Positions 43,327-52,190 of a stretch of 64,000 nucleotides of DNA are shown in pieces. A model generated the notes under the pieces. The model saw nothing but the letters and a program-made list of their open reading frames with translations, was not told the origin of the DNA and did no database searches. The position numbers and the translations under genes are program-made. Each line of letters begins with the position of its first letter. Position 1 is the first letter of the stretch. The stretch covers positions 1 through 64,000 of the forward strand of contig NZ_KB899281.1 of assembly GCF_000378145.1 (NCBI RefSeq). The letters run 5' to 3'. Origin of the DNA: Saccharibacillus kuerlensis DSM 22868 (GTDB lineage Bacteria; Bacillota; Bacilli; Paenibacillales; Paenibacillaceae).

Positions 43327-46191
43327 ATGAAATTTGCCGTGCTGGATTTTGAAACGACGGGCACTCAGGCATCGGATGCTATCATCCAGATTGGGCTGAG
43401 CGTCATCGACCACGATCTACAGATTGTGGACACGTACCAGTCCCTGGTCAATCCCGGCGTTCCGCTTACTCCTTTCATTACCGAATTGACAGGGATACGC
43501 GAAGAACAGCTCGGCGAAGCACCGGGACTGGACGAGGCGATTATCGGAATGATTCCGCTTTTGGACGACGCTGTGCTGGTCGGACACAATGTAGCTTTCG
43601 ATTTTGGTTTTTTACAGCGTGCGCTCGACCAGACCGGATACCTGCCGTTTACCGGCCGTATTCTGGACACGATCGATTTGCTTCGCATTTTGTACCCTTC
43701 GATTACGAGCTACCAGCTTGGCGCAGTGGCTTCCCAGTTCGGTGTTCCGCATGAGCGGCCGCATCAGGCAGACAGTGATGCGTTGGCGACGGCGCACGTT
43801 TTTTTGCAGTGTCTGGAAGAGGCAAGATCGCTGCCGCTTATTACCCTGCAGCGCGTGGCCGAACTGCTCGAAGGCGATAGCGACCTCGGCTGGTTTTTCC
43901 AGACGTTGGTCGAAGAAAAAGAACTTGAACCGCTTGAGGAAAGCGGAGAATTCAAGTTCTATCGCCAGTTTGCTCTGAAAGCCGGCGAGTGGGGCGAAGT
44001 GCCTCCGGCTCGCGACATTCGTGATGGAAATCCGCTCGAAGATGTTTCGTTCGAAGAATTTCTTAATCAGGTACAGGACAACTTGCGCGCCGAGCTGCCG
44101 GGCTACGAAGAACGGGAATCGCAAAATATAATGTTTGGCAAAGTGCAAGAAGCGTTCGAAAACGACAAACATCTGCTGATCGAGGCGGGAACGGGAACGG
44201 GCAAATCGCTCGGCTACCTGATTCCGGCCATTTACGAGAGCGTAAAAAAAGACCGCAAGGTGATGGTCAGCACCCATACAATCAATCTTCAGGAACAGCT
44301 GCGCGAACGTGATGTTCCGCTCTTGACTCGCGTCGTACCGTTCGAATTCCGGGCTTCGGTATTCAAAGGCCGCCGACATTATTTGTGTATGCGCAAGCTT
44401 GAGCAAAAAATCGACCGGCGCGAGTTCGTACATCCGGCGGATGATGCGATGACAGCGGCGCAGCTCGTTGTTTGGCTGACCCGTACGGAAAACGGCGACG
44501 ACGAAGAGCTGAATCTCGGGATCGGCCGCGGTCAAGATTTCTGGGATACCGTTGCCAGCGAGACGGATTCTTGTCTAGGACGCGCCTGTCCGTGGTTCCG
44601 CAGCTGCTACTACTATCGGGCGAAGCACGAAGCGTCGATGGCCGATGTCGTCGTGACGAACCATTCGAAGCTGTTCTCCGACGTCAAAGCCGACGATCAG
44701 CTGCTGCCCGCATACGAGCGTCTCGTCATTGATGAAGCGCATCATCTCGAGGATGTGGCCGGTAAGCATTTGGGGCTGCATCTAAAATATTTCTCTTTTA
44801 TCCATGCGATAAACCGCCTGTATAAAGACGGGAAAAACGGACAGCTTCCTGCATTACGCCAGCTGCTCGGACGGATCGGCCATGAGAAGAAAAACGACTG
44901 GAACAAGGCGATCGACAACATCATTCCCGAGCTGATCGATGCGAAGGAAAGCTGGGACAAGTTGACGGAACTGCTCTATACGCTGCTGCCCGAACGGGTC
45001 GATCCGTCCGCCCCCGAAGCCGGCCAGCATACGCTGCGCCTGACAGCAGGGGAATATCCCAAAGGCTGGGATACCTTGTCGACGCTGGAAGATCAGATCT
45101 ATGTAGGGCTCGGTGAAGTCATTCGTACAGGCGAGCGTATGGCAGCCTCCGTTAAGGAGGACAGCGGAGACTATACGGCTGAAGGACTGGCAACGGATAT
45201 TGCCGGTCTGTTTAAAGACTTGTCCGAAGCGCGGGAATCGCTTCGCTTCTTTATGAGGCTTGATGACGGCAGTACGGTGTATTGGCTTGAAGGCAGTTCG
45301 CAATTTAAGAGCAAGTCGCTGCAGCTGTATGCAGTGCCGATCGATGTCAGTGCCCAACTTCAGCAGCACTTTTTTGACAAAAAGAAAAGCATTATTCTGA
45401 CATCGGCTACATTGGCGGTGGATAAAAAGTTCGACTATATGATCGATCAGTTGGGGTTGAAGGAAGCTGATTCAAACAAACGTCTGTTAACGGAAGTGCT
45501 GCCATCGCCGTTCAATTATCGGGAGCAGGCGCTTCTTATTGTCCCAAGAGACTTTCCGAGCGTTCGGGGACAGACGGCGGATGCCAGCTTCCTGGCGGCG
45601 CTTACCGATTCGCTGGCACAGACGGCGGAAGCGACTCGCGGCAGAATGCTCGTGCTGTTCACTTCTTATCGGATGCTGCGTCAGGTATATGAGCCGCTGA
45701 AAGAGATGCTTTCGGCGTCGGGCATATCGCTGATCGGTCAAGGTGTCGACAGCGGAAGCAGAAGCCGGCTTACGCGGCGTTTTCAGGACAATCCGCAGTC
45801 GGTACTGCTTGGAACGAGCAGCTTCTGGGAAGGGGTAGATATTCCGGGAGATGCGCTGACCTGTCTGGCTATCGTCCGACTGCCTTTCCAGCCGCCGAGC
45901 CATCCGCTGCTGGAAGCTAAGAGTGAACTGCTTAAACGGCAGAACCTAAACCCGTTTATGAAATTATCCGTTCCGCAGGCCGTCATCCGCTTCAAGCAGG
46001 GATTCGGCCGACTGGTGCGAACGCGCCGCGACCGCGGCATTGTGATCGTTTACGATACGCGGGTCATCGAATCGTACTATGGCAAATACTTTTTATACTC
46101 GCTTCCGGGTCCCAAAATGGAGCATATGTCGCTCGGACAAATTGTCCCGAGAGTCGCCGAATGGCTGGAGCCGGAAGTGCAGACGGATTAA
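43327..46191 (+). CDS. dinG: DinG-family helicase with N-terminal DEDD exonuclease domain
   Basis: The 954-residue protein joins an exonuclease domain (FAVLDFETTGTQASDAI, GHNVAFDFGFLQ, HQADSDALATAHVF) to an XPD/DinG-type helicase. Helicase motifs are Walker A IEAGTGTGKSLGYLIPA, DEAH LVIDEAHHLED, TSATLAV and QGFGRLVRTRRDRG. Four cysteines in HYLCMRK and SCLGRACPWFRSC fit an Fe-S cluster, which not all Firmicute DinG proteins keep. It probably acts in DNA repair. The start is ATG 43327; TTG 43306 after AAGGAAA is an alternative. The gene lies after panD as in B. subtilis. Confidence 0.93.
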   Translation: MKFAVLDFETTGTQASDAIIQIGLSVIDHDLQIVDTYQSLVNPGVPLTPFITELTGIREEQLGEAPGLDEAIIGMIPLLDDAVLVGHNVAFDFGFLQRALDQTGYLPFTGRILDTIDLLRILYPSITSYQLGAVASQFGVPHERPHQADSDALATAHVFLQCLEEARSLPLITLQRVAELLEGDSDLGWFFQTLVEEKELEPLEESGEFKFYRQFALKAGEWGEVPPARDIRDGNPLEDVSFEEFLNQVQDNLRAELPGYEERESQNIMFGKVQEAFENDKHLLIEAGTGTGKSLGYLIPAIYESVKKDRKVMVSTHTINLQEQLRERDVPLLTRVVPFEFRASVFKGRRHYLCMRKLEQKIDRREFVHPADDAMTAAQLVVWLTRTENGDDEELNLGIGRGQDFWDTVASETDSCLGRACPWFRSCYYYRAKHEASMADVVVTNHSKLFSDVKADDQLLPAYERLVIDEAHHLEDVAGKHLGLHLKYFSFIHAINRLYKDGKNGQLPALRQLLGRIGHEKKNDWNKAIDNIIPELIDAKESWDKLTELLYTLLPERVDPSAPEAGQHTLRLTAGEYPKGWDTLSTLEDQIYVGLGEVIRTGERMAASVKEDSGDYTAEGLATDIAGLFKDLSEARESLRFFMRLDDGSTVYWLEGSSQFKSKSLQLYAVPIDVSAQLQQHFFDKKKSIILTSATLAVDKKFDYMIDQLGLKEADSNKRLLTEVLPSPFNYREQALLIVPRDFPSVRGQTADASFLAALTDSLAQTAEATRGRMLVLFTSYRMLRQVYEPLKEMLSASGISLIGQGVDSGSRSRLTRRFQDNPQSVLLGTSSFWEGVDIPGDALTCLAIVRLPFQPPSHPLLEAKSELLKRQNLNPFMKLSVPQAVIRFKQGFGRLVRTRRDRGIVIVYDTRVIESYYGKYFLYSLPGPKMEHMSLGQIVPRVAEWLEPEVQTD

Positions 46192-46215
46192 CTCTTTCCC
46201 TGGGAGGGACATTGA

Positions 46216-46893
46216 ATGAAAGCGGAAAAAATTTCGGAAGCCGTCGTTCGCAGACTTCCCGTTTATCTGCGTCACTTAACCGAACTGCATAAGCGTGAGG
46301 TAATGACCGTATCTTCGCAAGAACTGGGACAAAAGCTGGATCTTAACCCGGCTCAAATCCGGAAAGATCTGGCGTACTTCGGTGATTTTGGACGAAAAGG
46401 TATCGGTTACGACGTGTCTTATCTGATTGAAAAAATTCGCCATATTCTTAAGTTGGACCGTCAGATTAACGTAGCTCTCATCGGTGCCGGAAATCTGGGG
46501 CATGCGCTGTCCAACTATAATATGTATCTGAAAGAAAGCATGAAGATTGTTGCCGTTTTTGACTCGTATGTACCGAAAATCGGCACTAAAATCAACATGC
46601 TGACCGTGCAGCCGATCGAGGAATTGAAAGAGACCGTAGTCGAGAAAAATATTCGTGTCGGCATCATTACGGTACCGGACACGGAAGCGCAGCGCGTTGC
46701 GGATCAGCTGATTGAAGCGGGTGTTGAAGCCATTTTGAATTTTGCGCCAACGGTGCTCAAAGCACCTCCGGAAGTGCGTATTCATGCGGCCGATTTCACG
46801 ACGGATCTGCTTAGCTTGGCTTATTATCTCGACAGCGGAAAGGAGACCGAAGTCCATGACAACGACAAACAACCCGAAAAAGTGGATCGTTAG
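46216..46893 (+). CDS. rex: Redox-sensing transcriptional repressor Rex
   Basis: Rex senses NADH/NAD and represses fermentation and respiration genes when NADH is low. The 225-residue protein has an N-terminal winged helix (AVVRRLPVYLRHL, LDLNPAQIRKDLAYFGDFG), the Rossmann loop VALIGAGNLGHALSNY and a C-terminal domain-swap helix. Start ATG 46216 follows GGGAGG. Its last 38 nt overlap the next gene. hbd/ackA at 53270 are candidate targets by function only; no Rex box was identified. Confidence 0.95.
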   Translation: MKAEKISEAVVRRLPVYLRHLTELHKREVMTVSSQELGQKLDLNPAQIRKDLAYFGDFGRKGIGYDVSYLIEKIRHILKLDRQINVALIGAGNLGHALSNYNMYLKESMKIVAVFDSYVPKIGTKINMLTVQPIEELKETVVEKNIRVGIITVPDTEAQRVADQLIEAGVEAILNFAPTVLKAPPEVRIHAADFTTDLLSLAYYLDSGKETEVHDNDKQPEKVDR

Positions 46894-48166
46894 AAACGGC
46901 GTATTTGCCACAGCCGAACAAGGAGGTGTCGTTCAGGGCTGCATGGTCATCGATGGCGGCACTATTGTCTACATCGGTACTGAAGAGCCGGAAGACGCTC
47001 GGGATCTGCCGTCGATCGACGGAAAGGGACTGCTGTTCATGCCCGGACTCGTCAACAGTCACGGGCATACGGCGATGTCGCTGCTTCGCGGTTACGGCGA
47101 CGATATGGTGCTTCAGGAATGGCTGCAGACCAAGATGTGGCCGATGGAAGCCAAATTCACGTCGGACGATGTGTACTGGGGCAGCTCGCTCTCAATCGTT
47201 GAGATGCTTAAGGGCGGCACAACCACGTTTCTCGATATGTACGATCATATGGACCGTGTGAGCCAGGCGGTTAAGGAGTCCGGAATTCGGGCTTCGCTTA
47301 CACGTGGTGTAATTGGCCTGTGTTCCGAAGAAGAACAGAAGCACAAGTTGGCCGAAGCGATTACATTTGCGAAAAACTGGCACGGGGCGGCAGACGGGCG
47401 CATTACGGTTATGATGTCGCCGCATGCTCCGTATACATGCCCGCCTGCTTATATTGCGCGCTTTGTAGAGGCCGCTCACGATTTGGACCTGCCGCTGCAT
47501 ACGCATATGTCGGAGACAGCAGCGGAAGTAGAGCAGAATGTACGCGATTATGGACTGCGTCCGGTTGCACATCTTGAAAAATTGGGCTTCTTCTCCCGTC
47601 CGTCCATGGTAGCGCATGCCGTTCATCTGACAGACCAAGAGATTGAAATTCTGGCGGCGAACAAGGTAGCGGTTTCGCATAACCCGGGCAGCAACCTGAA
47701 GCTTGCAAGCGGAGTAGCGAGAGTACCGCAGCTGCTGAAAGCCGGAGTTGTCGTATCGCTGGGCACCGACGGACCGGCAAGCAACAATAATCTCGATATG
47801 TTCGAAGAAATGCGTCTGGCTGCTCTTATTCACAAAGGTGTCTCGGGTGACCCGACAGCCGTTCCGGCACTCGAAGCGCTGCGTATGGGTACGCTGTACG
47901 GGGCGCAGTCGCTGTATCTCGAGAACCTTGGTACGCTTGCTGCCGGTATGAAGGCGGACTTCGTTGCGCTCGATATCGATCAGGCGCATTTCCTGCCGCG
48001 TACAGACTATGTGTCGCATATCGTTTACTCGGCGGCCGGACAGGATGTTCGCCACGTCTGGGTAGACGGCCAACAGGTCGTCAAGAACCGCGAATGTCTG
48101 ACGCTGGACGAAGAAAAAATCCGGTTTGAAGCCCAAGCGGCATTCGAAGGGCTGCTGGCCCGATAA
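46856..48166 (+). CDS. mtaD: Amidohydrolase, MtaD-type adenosine-derivative deaminase
   Basis: The 436-residue TIM-barrel metalloenzyme carries PGLVNSHGHTAMSLLRG (metal HxH), HTHMSETAAEVEQN, VAHAVHLTD and SLGTDGPASNNNLDMFEEM (metal Asp). This pattern fits 5'-methylthioadenosine/S-adenosylhomocysteine deaminases of the TrzN/AtzA group. It likely deaminates an adenine-like substrate in methylthio or SAM recycling; the exact substrate is uncertain. ATG 46856 follows AAAGGAG inside the rex 3' end, a 38-nt overlap. Confidence 0.88.
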   Translation: MTTTNNPKKWIVRNGVFATAEQGGVVQGCMVIDGGTIVYIGTEEPEDARDLPSIDGKGLLFMPGLVNSHGHTAMSLLRGYGDDMVLQEWLQTKMWPMEAKFTSDDVYWGSSLSIVEMLKGGTTTFLDMYDHMDRVSQAVKESGIRASLTRGVIGLCSEEEQKHKLAEAITFAKNWHGAADGRITVMMSPHAPYTCPPAYIARFVEAAHDLDLPLHTHMSETAAEVEQNVRDYGLRPVAHLEKLGFFSRPSMVAHAVHLTDQEIEILAANKVAVSHNPGSNLKLASGVARVPQLLKAGVVVSLGTDGPASNNNLDMFEEMRLAALIHKGVSGDPTAVPALEALRMGTLYGAQSLYLENLGTLAAGMKADFVALDIDQAHFLPRTDYVSHIVYSAAGQDVRHVWVDGQQVVKNRECLTLDEEKIRFEAQAAFEGLLAR

Positions 48167-48190
48167 ACCGGATATCGGGAGGAAGTCAAC

Positions 48191-48709
48191 GTGAGTAAGC
48201 GTACGAAAATGATTATACTAGTCATACTTATCGTTCTGATTCTGCTGACGGGAGCCTATTTGTACTATACGCTCTCCCTGCAGGAACGAACGAAGGAACG
48301 CAATGCGGCTATCGCTTCGGCACGTTCCCAGGCACAGCTGACGGAAGTAAAGCGTGCCGACAAGTGGGTCTGGGGTGAAAATTCGATCTTTTGGGTTATT
48401 CAAGGTACAACGGATAGCGGAGAAGAAGAGTATGTCTGGCTGAAGTATACGTCCGAAGGTACGCCTGCGGAGGGTGAGAATGCACTTCGTACCTTGGCGG
48501 TTAACGGTACAGTGACTCGCGAGGATATGCGAAGCCGCTTCGAAGCCGAATATCCGGATGCGAAGCTGGTTCGCATGCTGCCGGGCATTCACAATAATCA
48601 ATACGTTTGGCAAATTTTTTACGAGCAGAATGACAAGCATTACTACCAGTTCTACAATCTAAAGGACGGAAGCGCGATCGGTGAAGCATTCGAAATGGCG
48701 AAGTGGTAG
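48191..48709 (+). CDS. ypmB: YpmB-like DUF5590 membrane-anchored protein
   Basis: The 172-residue protein has one N-terminal membrane helix (MIILVILIVLILLTGAYLYY) and an external part with two cystatin-like PepSY-type halves (FWVIQGTTDSGEEEYVWL; YVWQIFYEQNDKHYYQFY). Function is unknown. GTG 48191 follows GGAGGAAG. In B. subtilis ypmB is followed by aspB and asnS; here an FtsH-like pair and other genes intervene and aspB is absent. Confidence 0.85.
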   Translation: MSKRTKMIILVILIVLILLTGAYLYYTLSLQERTKERNAAIASARSQAQLTEVKRADKWVWGENSIFWVIQGTTDSGEEEYVWLKYTSEGTPAEGENALRTLAVNGTVTREDMRSRFEAEYPDAKLVRMLPGIHNNQYVWQIFYEQNDKHYYQFYNLKDGSAIGEAFEMAKW

Positions 48710-48732
48710 GAAATAGCTGTTCCGATAAACGA

Positions 48733-48767
48733 AAAGACCTCTCTGTTTTGCAGAGAGGTCTTTTTTA
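48733..48767 (+). terminator. Intrinsic terminator after ypmB
   Basis: AAAAGACCTCTCTG, loop TTTTG, CAGAGAGGTCTTTT, then TT: a perfect 14-bp stem. Confidence 0.92.
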
Positions 48768-49107
48768 TAGGTACTTTTCTTGAATTGAAAAATGAAAGCC
48801 TTATACGCCTCTGAATGCTTCTAGGAAGTGCCTGAATTGTGCAGGGAGACTTTTCCCGGTAAAGGTTCTACAAAGCAGTCACAAAGGCAAGTTTATGCAA
48901 ATTAGAAAATGGGAAAACGGTGTGATATACTTATGTTCAACAAAGAGTTAAATTTGAACAAAGAAGGAATTCGATTGGTTTATACGAAGATACCTTGAAA
49001 AGCGCCAACGGACATTTTCCGAAAATGTCGAATGCGCACAAGGCTAGATGGATGTCATACTCTTGTCTATACGTTTACACACACAGCAAGAAGAGGAGAA
49101 ATGCCCA
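48768..49107. other. Intergenic region before the FtsH-like pair
   Basis: No gene found. TATACT at 48926-48931 with TTAGAA at 48902-48907 (18-bp spacer) is a weak promoter candidate. The rest shows no clear structure. Confidence 0.35.
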
Positions 49108-49653
49108 TTGAAAATTCGCATGCTTCCCGTTGTTATCACTGCTGCGCTGTCTTTGGTTTTATTGTTGGGCGGTTGGTTCCTATACCGTCAGACGGCCCTT
49201 GAGCGTCCTGTAGAGCAGATACTCAGTCAATATCCAGGCGTGAACAGCGCTCAAGTGAACATTACCCAGAACCAAGCACTTTTGAAACTCGATCTGCAAT
49301 CGAATGTGGATTTGCGTGGAATGATTGCGGAACTTCGTAAGGAACAAGGACAGATGTTCAAAAAGCGTTCGATCGTTCTTGACATTGCCGACCATTCGAC
49401 ACCTGACATTGACGCATTGTGGAAAGAAGCTTCATTTTCCGTCGCCGAAGCCATGGCCAGCAAACGTTATACGATGATTCCCGACACGCTGTCCAAGATT
49501 CAGAGCGAGAATGACGAGTATACCATTTCAAGCGATATGGACAATCACTATATTTATGTAGCGCTCAGCTCCGCAACGGATAAAAAAGCGAACAAATACA
49601 TTATTCTGCCGCTGACAGCGGCGCAAGGAACGGGAGGACAACCGAATGCCTAG
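49108..49653 (+). CDS. Single-pass membrane protein paired with the FtsH-like protease
   Basis: I do not recognise the family. The 181-residue product has one N-terminal membrane helix (MLPVVITAALSLVLLLGGWF) and an external domain of about 150 residues with QYPGVNSAQVNITQNQALLK and KYIILPL. TTG 49108 follows GAGGAGAAATG. It overlaps the protease gene by 8 nt, so the two proteins probably work together. It may supply the extracytoplasmic part that the protease lacks (inference). Confidence 0.75.
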   Translation: MKIRMLPVVITAALSLVLLLGGWFLYRQTALERPVEQILSQYPGVNSAQVNITQNQALLKLDLQSNVDLRGMIAELRKEQGQMFKKRSIVLDIADHSTPDIDALWKEASFSVAEAMASKRYTMIPDTLSKIQSENDEYTISSDMDNHYIYVALSSATDKKANKYIILPLTAAQGTGGQPNA

Positions 49654-51148
49654 ATGGACAAAAGAAATATTGATCGGTTTTGCGGCGGCATTTGTCGTCT
49701 TCCTGCCGCTTGTCGGAGTTAACATTATGCCGCTGGCTGTACTGGCTTTGATCGGCGTAGGCGTTTTCGCCGTACTGCAGATGAAAGGCGGTCTGGCTGT
49801 TGGAGCTTCTCAAAACCGCAACCGTAAAAAGCAGAAACCGGATAAATTCACATTCGAGCAGATCGGCGGCCAAGATAATTCCAAACAAGAGCTGCGCGAG
49901 GCACTCGACTTCCTGATCAAACACGAAGAAATTAAGAAGCTGGGCATTCGTCCACTCAAAGGCATCCTGCTGACGGGTCCTCCGGGAACCGGCAAGACGC
50001 TGATGGCAAAAGCCGCTGCCCATTATACCGATTCCGTATTTGTTGCCGCTTCGGGCAGTGACTTTGTCGAAATGTACGTGGGCGTTGGCGCAGGACGAAT
50101 TCGCGACTTGTTCAAAGATGCGCGTACCCGTGCAGCCCAAGAAAAGAAGCAGAACGCAATTATCTTTATCGACGAGATCGATGTAATCGGCGGTAAACGC
50201 GAAGGTGGACAGCAGCGTGAATACGATCAGACGCTGAACCAGCTGCTGACCGAAATGGACGGCATTTATACGAATGAAGAGCCGCGTATTCTGATCATTG
50301 CCGCTACCAACCGCAAAGAAATGCTGGACAGTGCACTGCTGCGTCCGGGCCGCTTCGACCGTCATATCCAAGTTGATCTGCCGGACAAAAAAGGCCGCAA
50401 GCATATTCTCGACCTGCACGCCAAAAGCCGTCCGGTATCGCCGGATGTCGATCTGGATCGTATTGCGGAAGAAGCATACAACTTCTCTGGTGCACAGCTG
50501 GAAAGCGTAATGAACGAAGCTGCAATCTATGCCATGCGTGAAGAGAAAGCCGTTATCGATCAGCAGCATCTCTCCCGTGCCATTGATAAAGTTATGCTCG
50601 GGGAGAAGACAGACCGCGAATCGACCGTCGAAGAAAAGCGTCGGGTTGCCATTCACGAATTAGGGCATGCGATTATGGCCGAAGTTCTGCGTCCGGGCAG
50701 CGTCAGCCAAGTTGCGCTTAGTCCTCGCGGACAGGCTCTCGGCTATGTGCGCCATAATCCGCAGAAGGAACAGTATCTGTACACAAAGCAGTTCCTCGAG
50801 GAACAGATCATGATCGCGCTGGCCGGTTCTGCCGCCGAAGAGTTGTATTACGGCGGACGCAGCACAGGCTCTCGCGGAGACTTCGAGCAGGCATTGAATC
50901 TGGTTGAGAACATGATCGTGTCAGGTCTGACCGATCTCGGCATTGTCAGCCTGAAGATGCTGACGCAGGAAGAACTGATGAAGCATAACGACAAGATTTT
51001 GCGTGCGCTGACCGAACAGACTCGCCGCGAGCTTGACCGTTATCGTACAGTGTTTGAAGGATCACTCGATATTTTGATGCATGAAGAAGTACTGTCGGGC
51101 GACCAGTTCCGTGCGCAGTTTCATGAATTAACTCAGCTGCCCGCCTGA
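49646..51148 (+). CDS. FtsH-like AAA zinc metalloprotease, short form
   Basis: The 500-residue membrane protease has two adjacent N-terminal helices (about 8-26 and 29-46) with almost no loop between them. The AAA module has Walker A TGPPGTGKTLMA, Walker B AIIFIDEID and the second region of homology ALLRPGRFDRHI. The M41 peptidase domain has zinc motif IHELGHAIMAE (HExxH). True FtsH is about 640 residues and has an external domain between its helices, absent here. It likely degrades membrane proteins. The start overlaps the partner gene. It is a paralog-type gene distinct from housekeeping ftsH. Confidence 0.9.
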   Translation: MPRWTKEILIGFAAAFVVFLPLVGVNIMPLAVLALIGVGVFAVLQMKGGLAVGASQNRNRKKQKPDKFTFEQIGGQDNSKQELREALDFLIKHEEIKKLGIRPLKGILLTGPPGTGKTLMAKAAAHYTDSVFVAASGSDFVEMYVGVGAGRIRDLFKDARTRAAQEKKQNAIIFIDEIDVIGGKREGGQQREYDQTLNQLLTEMDGIYTNEEPRILIIAATNRKEMLDSALLRPGRFDRHIQVDLPDKKGRKHILDLHAKSRPVSPDVDLDRIAEEAYNFSGAQLESVMNEAAIYAMREEKAVIDQQHLSRAIDKVMLGEKTDRESTVEEKRRVAIHELGHAIMAEVLRPGSVSQVALSPRGQALGYVRHNPQKEQYLYTKQFLEEQIMIALAGSAAEELYYGGRSTGSRGDFEQALNLVENMIVSGLTDLGIVSLKMLTQEELMKHNDKILRALTEQTRRELDRYRTVFEGSLDILMHEEVLSGDQFRAQFHELTQLPA

Positions 51149-51171
51149 AAGTAACTTTCTCCATAACAGTG

Positions 51172-51220
51172 AAAGACCTCCTAAGACTTCGCCGCTGGCG
51201 AGGGATTTGGAGGTCTTTTT
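51172..51220 (+). terminator. Intrinsic terminator after the FtsH-like gene
   Basis: AAAGACCTCC pairs with GGAGGTCTTT around an inner CTTCGCC/GGCGAGG hairpin, then TTTTT. It also faces the convergent gene at 51262. Confidence 0.88.
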
Positions 51221-51261
51221 GAAGTGAATGAGAAATAAATGTGAAGTGAATCCCTGCAAGG

Positions 51262-52080
51262 TTAAACTTTCGGCAGTTCATGCTCCAATATCTTCAGTGC
51301 CGAAGCCGTACGGGGCCAGCCAGCATAGAAGGCAAGATGTGTGCATACAGCCGACAATTCATCCCGTGACCATCCGTGTTTTTCAGCGAGATGCAGATGG
51401 TAGGGGAGCTGCTCGGATTGTCCTGCTGTTACGAGTGCCGATAGGGTAACAAGACTGCGTTCGCGCGGAGTGAGAGACGGATCTGCCCAGACTTCATCAA
51501 ACAGTAAACGCTGCGTATAATCTGCAAAAGCTGGGGAGATGTCTGCATAGGCTTGTCCTGCGGAGTTTTCAAGCATGCTTTCGGACAATTTTTCATCAGG
51601 AAGACGGCCTGTACGGCAATTCCGAGTGTTTTGCTCCTCAGTATGGGCTTTCAGCTCCAATATGGTCTCCGGATCGCTCAGCCAAGAGGGAGGTGTGTCA
51701 ATCATCTGTGCTTTTCCAAGACCGAAAGACCAATCTTCAAGTTCAGTCTCGACCAATATAATGAATATATCTTCCGGACGTATATGGCAGCGCTCGGCAA
51801 TGCGTTCGGCAGCGTCCTGGTAGAAATTCCTTTTTTGCTTGCGGCTGCGTCCGGACCCGAGCGTGATTTCGATAAACAGCAGCTCTTCGCTGCGCTTTAT
51901 GTCGAGATAGCTTGGGCTGAATTGAAAACCGGCAGGTTCGACTGCATGAAAAACATGAAAGAAGTCGTCAAGCGGAATTTGAAAGTGTTCAACCAGAGAT
52001 TCCAAAAGAGTTTCGGCATAAGCTTGAAGCTGTACAGAGTTATGGCGATCCTGCCTGTAACTGGTACGAATGAAAGGCAT
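51262..52080 (-). CDS. Fusion of tautomerase and carboxymuconolactone decarboxylase domains
   Basis: The 272-residue protein joins two enzyme folds. Residues 1-130 form a 4-oxalocrotonate tautomerase-type domain: Pro2 follows the initiator Met as the catalytic base, and PEDIFIILVETELEDWSFG is a Tautomerase_2 signature. Residues 185-268 match the carboxymuconolactone decarboxylase family (FDEVWADPSLTPRERSLVTL, LPYHLHLAEKHGWSRDEL) without a CxxC pair, so it is not an AhpD-type peroxidase. A linker separates them. The substrate is unknown; aromatic or keto-acid metabolism is plausible. It is divergent from a LysR gene 110 bp away. Confidence 0.85.
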   Translation of the reverse strand: MPFIRTSYRQDRHNSVQLQAYAETLLESLVEHFQIPLDDFFHVFHAVEPAGFQFSPSYLDIKRSEELLFIEITLGSGRSRKQKRNFYQDAAERIAERCHIRPEDIFIILVETELEDWSFGLGKAQMIDTPPSWLSDPETILELKAHTEEQNTRNCRTGRLPDEKLSESMLENSAGQAYADISPAFADYTQRLLFDEVWADPSLTPRERSLVTLSALVTAGQSEQLPYHLHLAEKHGWSRDELSAVCTHLAFYAGWPRTASALKILEHELPKV

Positions 52081-52190
52081 ATTCAGCTCTCCTTTTTGTT
52101 GGACTGCCTTTATTGTAGGACAGAGCAGCAGATCTATATAATTGAAAATGTGTGTGTAAAGATTCGGAAATGCGAATGGAGATGACTGGA

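Noticed and set aside
49601-50656. Minus-strand ORF opposite the FtsH-like gene
   Set aside because: Antisense to clear AAA and peptidase motifs; no independent coding evidence.
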